Positions 42,858-50,741 of a stretch of 64,000 nucleotides of DNA are shown piece by piece. The position numbers and the translations under genes are program-made. The notes below the pieces were generated by a model. It made no database searches and was not told the DNA's origin. It saw only the letters and a program-made list of their open reading frames with translations. The stretch is taken from positions 718,853 through 782,852 of the forward strand of contig MKVW01000009.1 of the NCBI GenBank assembly GCA_001898965.1, in the 5' to 3' direction. Every line of letters starts with the position of its first letter. Position 1 is the first letter of the stretch. This DNA comes from Rhizobiales bacterium 62-17. GTDB lineage: Bacteria; Pseudomonadota; Alphaproteobacteria; Rhizobiales; Beijerinckiaceae.

Positions 42858-43844
42858 CTACAGGTGGCCGGCCTCGCGGTAGAACCGGGCGGCGGCGGGA
42901 TGCAGGGGGATTGGCGTGCGCGCCATGTCTTTTGGTACCAGCGGATAGCTCACCGGGCTGCGATCCTGCGGCAGGTGGCGATACTGCTGTTCCAGCATCT
43001 GCCGCGTTTCGCACAGGCACCAGGTGAGGAGATAAGCGACATCGTCGGGCAGATCGTTGCGCACGAGCACGACGAAATCGGAAAAATCCAGCGTCGGCAG
43101 ATCGCTCGATAGGGTTTCCCAAAAGCCCGCCGGCAGGCTGTTGCGGCGCAGGCCATAAGTCTGTTCGAGATGGGTCAGCGCCTGATCTTCCGCAGGCAAG
43201 GCGATCGCCCCGCGCTTGCGGATCATCTCGGCCCACCACGGTGCTAGCACCGCCTCCTGCAAAACCGCATCGACGGCGCCATCGCGCATCCGGAATAGCG
43301 ATTGCTCCGGCCGCACCGTATTGACGTAGCTGCCACCCCAGGACGTGAGCGTTTCCTCGGAGATGCCATGCGCTTCCATATAGCGGCGCGCGGTGAAGCC
43401 GATGAAATTGGTGCCGTCGTCGATCGACGTGGCGATGCGCAGCGGCGGCTTCTTGGCGCGCAATTCGGCGAAGGTCGACACGTCGAAATCCGGCGCGATG
43501 GCCAGGACGAAACGATCGTTCTGCGGCAGGGTCGCCAGGGCGCGCAGATCCGGCAGGGCACGATCGCGGAACATGTCCTTGCCCGTCAAAGCCGCGGGCA
43601 CCAGCCCCACCGGCGTGCAGATGCACATCTGCGCATCGCCATCCTGGACGGCTTGCATGGCCTCCAGGCCACCGTCCCGCAGGCTCCAGATCGCGACGCG
43701 GCTGCGGTTGCCCGTGCGGTCGCAGAATTCCTGCGCCAGCCAGGAGCAGATGCGGTGGAAATTGGCCTGGCCCCAGTCGCCGATGAAGTTCAATGTTAGA
43801 GAGCGGGTGATGTGTGGCGATGGGATGTGCGATGAAGCGGTCAT
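42858..43844 (-). CDS. TAXI/NMT1-like solute-binding protein without a signal peptide
   Basis: 328 residues from ATG 43844, which follows AGGGAGGA at the right distance; an upstream frame to 43886 adds no signal sequence. Binding-protein features include FIGDWGQANFHRICSWLAQEF, DGDAQMCICTPVGLVPAAL and LRIATSIDDGTNFIGFTARR, resembling TAXI-type TRAP binding proteins. These normally carry signal peptides; here residues 1-25 (MTASSHIPSPHITRS) are hydrophilic. It may be a cytoplasmic ligand sensor or enzyme using this fold. It is divergent from the MarR gene at 43976, which may control it. Confidence 0.75.
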   Translation of the reverse strand: MTASSHIPSPHITRSLTLNFIGDWGQANFHRICSWLAQEFCDRTGNRSRVAIWSLRDGGLEAMQAVQDGDAQMCICTPVGLVPAALTGKDMFRDRALPDLRALATLPQNDRFVLAIAPDFDVSTFAELRAKKPPLRIATSIDDGTNFIGFTARRYMEAHGISEETLTSWGGSYVNTVRPEQSLFRMRDGAVDAVLQEAVLAPWWAEMIRKRGAIALPAEDQALTHLEQTYGLRRNSLPAGFWETLSSDLPTLDFSDFVVLVRNDLPDDVAYLLTWCLCETRQMLEQQYRHLPQDRSPVSYPLVPKDMARTPIPLHPAAARFYREAGHL

Positions 43845-43975
43845 GATGGTCCTCCCTGTGATGATATGAATGGCTTGGTGGCCCAATATTTGCCGGCACT
43901 GACCCGTTCTGTTATGCCGCGCATAAGCTTCGTGAGCCGCGCAACGGCTTTCTTCTCGCCAGAATCGAGAGGTCC

Positions 43976-44440
43976 GTGAGTAAATTTAAAAAGGTGCAGC
44001 ACACGCCCGAAGGCGCTGTTATCACCGATCTGATCATCACCATCTTTCGTGCCAACGGTGCGCTTCTGCGCGTCGGCGACGCGTTGATGAAGGATCTGGG
44101 CGTCACGTCGACGCGCTGGCAGGTTCTGGGCGCCATTGGCGACACGCCGAAAACCGTCGCGCAGATCGCGCGCGAATTCGGTCTGTCGCGCCAGGGCGTG
44201 CTCTGGGTCGTCCAGGCGATGGTGAAGGAAGATATTCTCGAACTGATCGAAAACCCCAATCATCGCCGCGCCCAGCTCGTGCAATTGACGGCTGCGGGCC
44301 GCAAGCTTTTCGACGAGATCAATCGCCGCCAGGCGATCTGGTCGAACGGTGTGGCCGAGGGCATGAGCGCGGCGGAATTGAAAAAGGTTCTCTCCGCCAT
44401 CAAGCGGCTGCACGACAAGGTGCTCGCCAGCACTAAATGA
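43976..44440 (+). CDS. MarR-family transcriptional regulator
   Basis: 154 residues from GTG 43976. The winged helix spans about residues 42-105: TSTRWQVLGAIGDTPKTVAQ, then REFGLSRQGVLWVVQAMVKE, and the wing NPNHRRAQLVQLT. It ends directly against the convergent flavodoxin gene (stop at 44441). It lies between a TAXI-like gene and an electron-transfer/cupin cluster, and tandem MarR-like sites occur upstream of that cluster at 46158-46192. It is the best candidate for their repressor. Confidence 0.87.
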   Translation: MSKFKKVQHTPEGAVITDLIITIFRANGALLRVGDALMKDLGVTSTRWQVLGAIGDTPKTVAQIAREFGLSRQGVLWVVQAMVKEDILELIENPNHRRAQLVQLTAAGRKLFDEINRRQAIWSNGVAEGMSAAELKKVLSAIKRLHDKVLASTK

Positions 44441-44911
44441 TCAGGCGACATCGCCAACCAGCTCAAGCCATGTGTCCGTCCAGGCGGCGGCCAGATCTTC
44501 GGGGTAATCCGGGCCTCGCGCATCATGTTCCAGGCGCTCACCAATCCGCACCGCGCCAAGGCTGCTCAATAGCGCGTCGAATTTCTTGCCACCGAAACAG
44601 AATGTGTTCGGATAGACGGAATCGCCGAGCGCGATGACGCCATAGCGCAGAGCGCTGAGATCGGGGCGCTCACTATCCAAGGCGGCATAAAGGTCCTTGC
44701 CGTTATCAGGCACGTCGCCGGTCCCATAGGTCGAGGAACAGACGATCCAGCGACCGCCTTTGCCGAGCGCCACGGCCGGCTCCTTGAGTTTCTCCATGCG
44801 CAGGATGCGGGCGTTGAGGCCGGCCTCCTCGATACGTTCGGCTACGGTTTCGGCAACCATCTCGGCCGTGCCGCTCATGGTGGCGACGAGAATGGTGATG
44901 GTTTCGCTCAT
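44441..44911 (-). CDS. Flavodoxin-like protein
   Basis: 156 residues from ATG 44911. The FMN phosphate loop is VATMSGTAEMVAETVAE near residue 10, with CSSTYGTGDVPDNGK near 58 and GVIALGDSVYPNTFCFGGKK near 88 as the flavin-contacting loops. The start overlaps the stop of the upstream reductase gene (ATGA), so the two are translationally coupled. Together they form a NAD(P)H to flavodoxin electron chain, presumably serving an oxygenase or the adjacent cupin proteins. No iron-sulfur partner is encoded nearby. Confidence 0.87.
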   Translation of the reverse strand: MSETITILVATMSGTAEMVAETVAERIEEAGLNARILRMEKLKEPAVALGKGGRWIVCSSTYGTGDVPDNGKDLYAALDSERPDLSALRYGVIALGDSVYPNTFCFGGKKFDALLSSLGAVRIGERLEHDARGPDYPEDLAAAWTDTWLELVGDVA

Positions 44912-46134
44912 GATGCTGCTCCCGCCCTCAAGAATGCGCGCAATGGCTTGCTGTCGTCGGCCAAAGCTTCCGGATCGTCGATCGGCTGGGCCTGGCGCAG
45001 CAGGCGGCGGATCACCGGCATGTCCTTGCCGCGATTGATCGTGATGCCGCCGACCAGTGCGCCGCACGCGAATTGGAAGATCGAAACACCCGTGCTGTCG
45101 CCGCCGCGCTGCACGGTCATATCGACCTGCGCCGGTGCGCCGGCGGCCTGCAGATTCAAATCGCCCTGATCCGACCACAGCCAGGGGATTTCGGCATAAG
45201 CCACGCGTTCGCCCATGATGGTGCGGGCGACGGCTTCCGGTTGCAGATTGGCATTCTGCCAGGATTCAAGCCGCAGATGACGTTGCAGCAGCGGATTGAA
45301 ATGGCGGGTCACGTCGCCGGCTGCGAGGATCGAACGATCCGACGTCTCGCCGAACTCGTTGGTGAGAATGCCGTCGTCAACAGCAAGCCCTGCGGCCTCG
45401 GCCAAAGCCGTATCCGGTATTACGCCGATGCCGGCGACGATCGTCTCGGCCTTGATCGCCTCGCCGGTGGAGAGAACGAGCCGCGTGCCATCGACATATG
45501 CGATGCGGGTATCGAGCCGGATGTCGATGCCGGCGCGACGGTGATGGTCCAACACTTTCTCGCTGGCGATGGTCGATCCAAGGCGCGGCAGCAGGACGGG
45601 AGCCGCTTCCAGCACGCTCACCTGGCATCCAAGCGCCTGCGCGCCGGCCGCCACTTCCAATCCGATGAAGCCGCCGCCAACGATGACGATGGACGAGCCT
45701 GGTTGCAGACGAGGGCGCAACGCTCGCGCATCGTCGAGGGTTCGCAGATAGAACACGCGCCGCGAATCGAGTCCCGCCAGGGAGAGCCGTCGCGGTTTGC
45801 ATCCGGTCGCCAGCACCAATCTGTCGTAGGGATGCTGCGTGCCGTCATCGAGAAGGACGTCGCGTTGCTGACGATCGATCGCGCAGGCCTGTCGTGCGGT
45901 GATCAGCGCGATGCGCTGTTCCGTGCAGAACGCCGCATCGATAACGGATGGAGGCATGGCGGCAGCATCGAGCAGACAGGCTTTGGAGAGATCGGGACGC
46001 TCATAGGGCGAATGATTTTCCGCGCCGATCAACGTCAATGCGCCGTCGTAACCGATGGCCCGAAGAGACTTGGCTGTACGAGCGCCAGCTTGGCCGCCTC
46101 CCACGATAACGACGGCTCGAACGTTCTGATCCAT
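44908..46134 (-). CDS. NAD(P)H-dependent flavodoxin/ferredoxin-type FAD reductase
   Basis: 408 residues from ATG 46134 (MDQNVRAVVIVGGGQAG). Pyridine nucleotide-disulfide oxidoreductase fold: FAD site VVIVGGGQAGARTAKSLRA, NAD site IVIVGGGFIGLEVAAGAQAL near residue 147, and ATGCKPRRL. A reductase-type C-terminal domain contains PWLWSDQGDLNLQAAG. It resembles ferredoxin and rubredoxin reductases of oxygenase systems (BphA4, CamA type). It is coupled to the flavodoxin gene and divergent from the cupin pair across an 80-base operator region. Confidence 0.9.
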   Translation of the reverse strand: MDQNVRAVVIVGGGQAGARTAKSLRAIGYDGALTLIGAENHSPYERPDLSKACLLDAAAMPPSVIDAAFCTEQRIALITARQACAIDRQQRDVLLDDGTQHPYDRLVLATGCKPRRLSLAGLDSRRVFYLRTLDDARALRPRLQPGSSIVIVGGGFIGLEVAAGAQALGCQVSVLEAAPVLLPRLGSTIASEKVLDHHRRAGIDIRLDTRIAYVDGTRLVLSTGEAIKAETIVAGIGVIPDTALAEAAGLAVDDGILTNEFGETSDRSILAAGDVTRHFNPLLQRHLRLESWQNANLQPEAVARTIMGERVAYAEIPWLWSDQGDLNLQAAGAPAQVDMTVQRGGDSTGVSIFQFACGALVGGITINRGKDMPVIRRLLRQAQPIDDPEALADDSKPLRAFLRAGAAS

Positions 46135-46157
46135 GCTGCGGCCACGCAAAACAAGAT

Positions 46158-46192
46158 TGACAGAATTCAGTCAAACTGACAGAATTTAGTCA
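46158..46192. promoter_or_regulatory. Two tandem MarR-type operators
   Basis: TGACAGAATTCAGTCA (46158-46173) and TGACAGAATTTAGTCA (46177-46192) are near-identical 16-base imperfect palindromes, 3 bases apart. They fill the gap between the reductase (46134) and cupin (46214) starts. The symmetry and length suit a MarR dimer at each site. Confidence 0.68.
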
Positions 46193-46213
46193 TCATGGCA
46201 AGGGAGGTTGCTC

Positions 46214-46870
46214 ATGTCGACAGCAGCGGATGTCCGCTTAGATCCTGCGGCTAAGGTACCAATGAAGGTGAATGCCTTTGAGGCGGCCCGCCAGGGCAAT
46301 ACGCAATTGCTGCCGCTCTTTCCCTATCAAGGTGCCGGCGACATCGTGCCGTGTGTCGCCGCCTTGGCGAGCGACGGAAAGGGCATGCACATCGGCTATT
46401 TCGTTCACACCAACGCTGTCGATGAAGTGGGCGTGTCCTTCGGGTCCACGGGGCGCATACGCTCGGGCGATGTGTTCGTCGGGCATAAGAGCCATGGCGT
46501 CGGCGGCGATTCTGATCAGGCCTTTTTCGCCGTCTTGGTCATTACGCAGCGCCAATTTGAAAGCGGCGACCAGCCGGAAGGTGTGACCTTTCAATGCGAG
46601 AAATGCGCCACCGAACTGTTCCGCTACGATTTCGACGGCGGTCTCTCCGATGAGGAAAGCCGTGGCGATCTGCTGCCGCTGCCGAGCCTCAAGGGTTCGA
46701 ACGATGCGGCGATGATGCTCAACACCGATGAAGCCAAGCGCACCTGCAAGTCCTGCGGTCACGTCACGCAGCCGTTTCCGCTGCATATTTGGGGATGGGG
46801 ACATTACATGCGACGCACGGGGATCACCTCCAATGCGCGTCGCGCTCTGGTGGAGGCCGCTCAGTCATGA
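46214..46870 (+). CDS. Cupin/rubredoxin-like protein resembling 3-hydroxyanthranilate dioxygenase, first copy
   Basis: 218 residues from ATG 46214, which follows AAGGGAGG. Residues 50-115 look like the cupin half of 3-hydroxyanthranilate dioxygenase: HTNAVDEVGVSFG matches its His-x-Asn-x2-Glu-Glu metal motif, and VFVGHKSHGVGG supplies a second His. The C-terminal part has Cys-x2-Cys pairs in FQCEKCATELFRYDF and RTCKSCGHV, a rubredoxin-like metal site. Bacterial 3-hydroxyanthranilate dioxygenases have such a site too. No other kynurenine genes are near. The family resemblance is mine from motifs and is moderate; the reaction is unknown. Confidence 0.55.
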   Translation: MSTAADVRLDPAAKVPMKVNAFEAARQGNTQLLPLFPYQGAGDIVPCVAALASDGKGMHIGYFVHTNAVDEVGVSFGSTGRIRSGDVFVGHKSHGVGGDSDQAFFAVLVITQRQFESGDQPEGVTFQCEKCATELFRYDFDGGLSDEESRGDLLPLPSLKGSNDAAMMLNTDEAKRTCKSCGHVTQPFPLHIWGWGHYMRRTGITSNARRALVEAAQS

Positions 46871-47454
46871 ATCAGGTCGTCTCTCAACGCGTCACCACGC
46901 GCCGCAAGAACAGCTTCAATCTCTTTCGTGAAGCTTCAAAGCTCGCCTCCTTCGACGAGTTTCCCATGTTGCGGCCTGAGGTGGATCCGCAATTGACGTT
47001 GAGCAGCAATTCCGTCGATCAGCCGTTTTTCCTTATCTGCGAAAAAGACAGCGTGATCGCGCAGGCCAGCGGCAGAGCGCAGGTCGTCTTTCACGAAGGT
47101 CCCGTTCGCTACTTCGATCTTGTGCCGGGCGACTTCGTTTATATCCCCGGTGGTACGGCGCATCGCATTCTGACGAAAGAGCCTGGCAATCAGTTGCGCT
47201 ACAAAGCGCGTGAGCCGGGATCGGAAACCGTCGTCTGGTATTGCGACAGTTGCAGCCACGAAATGGATCGCCACAGTTGGAATGCCGGCGAGCAATCGCC
47301 GCAAGCTGGCTATGCTGCCGCGTGCGAGCGCCACAACGGCGAGACGGTGCGGCGCACCTGTTCGCACTGCGGCCACACCCATGCCGCCGTCGATCTCGGC
47401 GCCTTTCGCTGGCCGGCGGTCGCGGCAGCCTTGGCGCAAAGCGAAGACGAATAA
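46867..47454 (+). CDS. Cupin/rubredoxin-like protein resembling 3-hydroxyanthranilate dioxygenase, second copy
   Basis: 195 residues from ATG 46867, overlapping the first copy by 4 bases. The cupin segment YFDLVPGDFVYIPGGTAHRI near residue 80 matches the second metal motif of 3-hydroxyanthranilate dioxygenase, but the first motif (His-x-Asn-x2-Glu) is not visible. The C-terminus has Cys-x2-Cys pairs in WYCDSCSHEM and RTCSHCGHTHA. The first protein keeps the first motif, this one only the second, so a complementary heterodimer is possible. It is coupled to the first copy and divergent from the flavodoxin reductase unit. The function is unknown. Confidence 0.58.
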   Translation: MNQVVSQRVTTRRKNSFNLFREASKLASFDEFPMLRPEVDPQLTLSSNSVDQPFFLICEKDSVIAQASGRAQVVFHEGPVRYFDLVPGDFVYIPGGTAHRILTKEPGNQLRYKAREPGSETVVWYCDSCSHEMDRHSWNAGEQSPQAGYAAACERHNGETVRRTCSHCGHTHAAVDLGAFRWPAVAAALAQSEDE

Positions 47455-47566
47455 ATTTCGCTTTGCGAACCATCATGCGGGATCTGCCATGAGCATTGGG
47501 CAGCGTCCCGCTTTCCCTTGATTTGAATGTCGAATTGCCTCTTCCCCATTGCCAAACGGCGCGGAA

Positions 47567-47581
47567 ATCAGTGAAACTGAT
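47567..47581. promoter_or_regulatory. Short inverted repeat before an ABC binding-protein gene
   Basis: ATCAGT-GAA-ACTGAT is a perfect 6-base inverted repeat 36 bases before ATG 47618. It could be an operator; it is short enough to be chance. Confidence 0.3.
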
Positions 47582-47617
47582 ATTCTAATCCGGTTCGGAT
47601 ATGAGGGGAGGGGCACG

Positions 47618-48808
47618 ATGAGGACTATGGTTTCGGCTTTGGCGCTGCTGGTGGCGGCCAGCGCGGCGCAGGCGCAGATCGCCGGCGACAAGGTGCGGAT
47701 CGGCGTGATGACCGACCTCTCCGGCGTTTACGAATCCGGCGCCGGTCATGGCTCCGTCGAAGCGGTGCGCATGGCGGTCGAGGAATTCGGCGGCAAGATC
47801 AACGGCAAGCCGATCGAAGTTCTGGCCGGCGACCATCAGAACAAGCCCGATGTCGGCGTTTCCATCGCCAATCGCTGGTATGACGTCGATAAGGTCGATG
47901 TGATCACCGAACTGGTGAATTCGGCGGTTGCCTTCGCCGTCCTCGATGTGACCAAGCAGAAGAACAAACTGGTGATGCTGGCCGGCGCCGGTTCAGCCGA
48001 TTTCACCGGCAAGGCCTGCGCGCCAGACAACAGTGTCCATTGGGTCTATGACACCTATCAGCTCAGCGCCTCGATCGCTGCCGCCGTGCCGCAGCTCGGC
48101 AAGAAATGGTATTTCATCAGCGCCGACTACGCCTTCGGCGCGGCGCTGGAGGCGGGGCTTCGCCCCTCGCTGACCAAGGCCGGCGTCGAGATCGTTGGCG
48201 CCGTCAAACATCCGCTCAGCAATCACGACTTCTCCTCTTTCGTGCTGCAAGCGCAGAATTCCGGCGCCGATGTCATCGCTCTTAACAATGGCGGCGACGA
48301 CACGATCAATGGCCTGAAGGCGATCCGCGAATTCGGCCTGAAGGCGAAGGTCGTCGGTTTCGGCCTCGATAGCCCGCTGGCGGTGAAGGCCATGGGGCTC
48401 GAAGTGGGACAGGGCGCCTATAACGTGTCCGCCTGGGTCAACCGCGAGGACGACGAAACCAAGGCCTGGATCGCCAAATTCATCGAACGGCGGAAAGTCT
48501 TCCCCGGCTCCTTCCAGGTTGGCGTCTATTCGGCGGTCAAACATTACCTGAAGGCGGTTCAGGCGGCCGACAGCACCGACAATAAGAAAGTAGTCGCCAA
48601 AATGCGCGAGCTGCCCGTCCGCGACATATTCACCAATGATGGTTACCTGCGCCCTGATGGCCGCATGGTCCACAGCGTCGCCCTCACGCAGATCAAATCT
48701 CCTGCGGAATCAAAAGGAGAATGGGATCTGGTGAAAACCGTCGGCCCGCTGAAGGGCGATGACGTGTTTCGCCCCCTCGACCAGGGCGGTTGCCCGGCCC
48801 TGAAGTAA
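47618..48808 (+). CDS. Branched-chain amino acid-type ABC substrate-binding protein
   Basis: 396 residues from ATG 47618, which follows GGGGAGGGGC. Signal peptide MRTMVSALALLVAASAAQAQ. The mature protein is a Leu/Ile/Val-binding type fold: VRIGVMTDLSGVYESGAG, VEVLAGDHQNKPDVG-like segment near residue 70, and NSAVAFAVLDVTKQK. Relatives bind amino acids, amides or aromatic acids. No livHMGF genes follow, so it is another orphan. It may belong to the cupin cluster upstream, from which it is separated by 163 bases. Confidence 0.87.
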   Translation: MRTMVSALALLVAASAAQAQIAGDKVRIGVMTDLSGVYESGAGHGSVEAVRMAVEEFGGKINGKPIEVLAGDHQNKPDVGVSIANRWYDVDKVDVITELVNSAVAFAVLDVTKQKNKLVMLAGAGSADFTGKACAPDNSVHWVYDTYQLSASIAAAVPQLGKKWYFISADYAFGAALEAGLRPSLTKAGVEIVGAVKHPLSNHDFSSFVLQAQNSGADVIALNNGGDDTINGLKAIREFGLKAKVVGFGLDSPLAVKAMGLEVGQGAYNVSAWVNREDDETKAWIAKFIERRKVFPGSFQVGVYSAVKHYLKAVQAADSTDNKKVVAKMRELPVRDIFTNDGYLRPDGRMVHSVALTQIKSPAESKGEWDLVKTVGPLKGDDVFRPLDQGGCPALK

Positions 48809-48857
48809 CGATTAAGTCGAAGTCCGAGCAACGGTTTTTCAACCTAGGCGATCCAGC

Positions 48858-50636
48858 TTGGCGTCGGGCCAGTTAAGGTCCAGGCCATGCTGGCGTTGGG
48901 GGCTCGGTTTGGTTGTGTCTGGGTTTGTGATCAGCGTCATCGGCCTTTGCGCCGCCCTCCTGGGGGCGGCGGTCGGCTGGGCCGTCCATCGGGCCGCCGG
49001 CCGGCGCCATCCGCCGGAGCGGTCGCTCGACGAAGCCCGGTTCGAAAAGCTCCAGGACGAATTGTGGACCTTGAAGGAAGCGGCCGCCGCCCGGCACCGG
49101 GCCGAGGCCGCCAATGAGGCCAAGTCGCGCTTCCTCGCCACCGTCAGCCACGAAATCCGCACGCCGTTGAACGGCATTCTCGGCATGGCCGACCTGTTGC
49201 GCCACGGCCCATTGGTGGCCGAACAGCGCGCCTATGTGGAGGCGATCCACACCTCGGGCACGGCGCTCGCCAATCTGATCGAGGAAATTCTCGATTTCTC
49301 CCGCATTGAAGCCGGCCGGTTGGAATTGGCCACGGAACCCTTCGACGTGGTGACCCTCGTCGAGGGCGTCGCCGAACTGCTGGCGCCGCGCGCCCAGGAT
49401 AAGGGTGTCGGTATCGCTGCCATGATCGAGCCCGGCGTACCGCGCCGCTTGATTGGCGATGCGGCGCGTCTGCGTCAGGTGCTTATCAATCTCGCCGGCA
49501 ATGCGGTGAAGTTCACCGAGACCGGCGGCGTCGGCATTCGCGTTACCAGGAAGTCCGGCAGCCGCGTGATCTTCGCCGTGGCGGATACGGGGCCTGGCAT
49601 ATCGTCCGATCAGCAGGAGACGATTTTCGAGGACTTCGAACAGGGCGATGGTTCGGCGACGCGCCGCCATGGCGGCTCGGGTCTCGGTCTCGCCATTTCA
49701 CGGCGCATCATCGATCACATGCAGGGCGATCTGCGGCTCGAAAGCACGGATAGCAGCGGCTCCATCTTCACCTTCGAGGTCGATCTGCCACCGGCATCCG
49801 ATCAGGACAGGATCGAAGCGCCGCCCCTGTGGGGACGTCGCGTGCTTGTCGTCGGTCGCGCGCCGTTTGAGACGAGCTATCTTGGCGAACGGCTCGTGGC
49901 GGCGGGCGCGGAAACCCTGCGCGCCGAGACGATCGAAGAGCTTCGCGCGGTGCTCGCGCAAAAGCCTGCACCCGATGTGGCGATCGTCGATTGTGCCTTG
50001 GGTGAAGACGTCTTGCGCCAAAGTATCGAGGCGACACGTGCCGCGGGCGTGGCCCGCAGCCTCATCCTGTTCTCGCCGTTCGAGCGGCGCACGACGGCGC
50101 AGAACACGCTGGCCGGTTTCGACGGCTGGCTGGTCAAGCCCGTTCGCACCACATCGCTGATCGCGCGTCTGCGCGGTGAGATGGCGGGCAGTACATCGGC
50201 GAACACGATTGAAGCGAGCGCCAAGCCGCAAATCGAGCTGCACGTGCTGTTGGTCGAGGACAACGAAATCAACGCGCTTGTGGCGCGCAAACATCTGGAG
50301 CGCATTGGCGCCAAGACCACTCACGCGGTCGATGGCATCGAAGCCGTCGATATCGTCAGCCGCACCTTGCGCGGCGATCGTTCTCGCTTCGATATCATCC
50401 TGATGGACATTCGCATGCCCGGCCTCGATGGCATCGATGCATCGCGCTGGATCCGGCGGCTTGAGAACGAGGCGGGCGTCACGCCGACGCGTATTGTCGC
50501 ACTCACCGCCAATGCCTTCGAGGAAGATCGTCGCGCCGCGCTGGAGGCGGGAATCGATGATTTCCTGACTAAACCGATCGATCCAGATCAGTTGGCATCG
50601 GCCATTTTGCCCAAGCGTCAGGTAGCCCGCGCCTGA
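48858..50636 (+). CDS. Hybrid sensor histidine kinase with two receiver-like domains
   Basis: Up to 592 residues; TTG 48858, GTG 48915 and GTG 48927 are possible starts and none has a clear ribosome-binding site. One membrane helix (LVVSGFVISVIGLCAALLGA) and a short coiled coil precede HisKA with FLATVSHEIRTPLNGILG, then HATPase with NLAGNAVKFTE, DTGPGI and GSGLGLAISR. A degenerate receiver-like domain starts at GRRVLVVGRAPF. An intact receiver has VLLVEDNEINALVARK with Asp in ILMDIRMPGLDG. It lacks a sensory domain beyond the membrane anchor. The signal and output are unknown; the next gene is an OlsB-like enzyme. Confidence 0.88.
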   Translation: MASGQLRSRPCWRWGLGLVVSGFVISVIGLCAALLGAAVGWAVHRAAGRRHPPERSLDEARFEKLQDELWTLKEAAAARHRAEAANEAKSRFLATVSHEIRTPLNGILGMADLLRHGPLVAEQRAYVEAIHTSGTALANLIEEILDFSRIEAGRLELATEPFDVVTLVEGVAELLAPRAQDKGVGIAAMIEPGVPRRLIGDAARLRQVLINLAGNAVKFTETGGVGIRVTRKSGSRVIFAVADTGPGISSDQQETIFEDFEQGDGSATRRHGGSGLGLAISRRIIDHMQGDLRLESTDSSGSIFTFEVDLPPASDQDRIEAPPLWGRRVLVVGRAPFETSYLGERLVAAGAETLRAETIEELRAVLAQKPAPDVAIVDCALGEDVLRQSIEATRAAGVARSLILFSPFERRTTAQNTLAGFDGWLVKPVRTTSLIARLRGEMAGSTSANTIEASAKPQIELHVLLVEDNEINALVARKHLERIGAKTTHAVDGIEAVDIVSRTLRGDRSRFDIILMDIRMPGLDGIDASRWIRRLENEAGVTPTRIVALTANAFEEDRRAALEAGIDDFLTKPIDPDQLASAILPKRQVARA

Positions 50637-50741
50637 AGGATTCTCGGGTTGTAACAAGAACGACGGAAAATCGTCATAATTTCTTCCGATCTGGATGGCT
50701 TCTGGTTACATGGGGCGAATCATGGGATCGGGGATTTCACA

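Noticed and set aside
46214-47454. Kynurenine pathway, from the resemblance to 3-hydroxyanthranilate dioxygenase
   Set aside because: No kynureninase, monooxygenase or aminocarboxymuconate genes are near; nadA in this window indicates the aspartate route to NAD.
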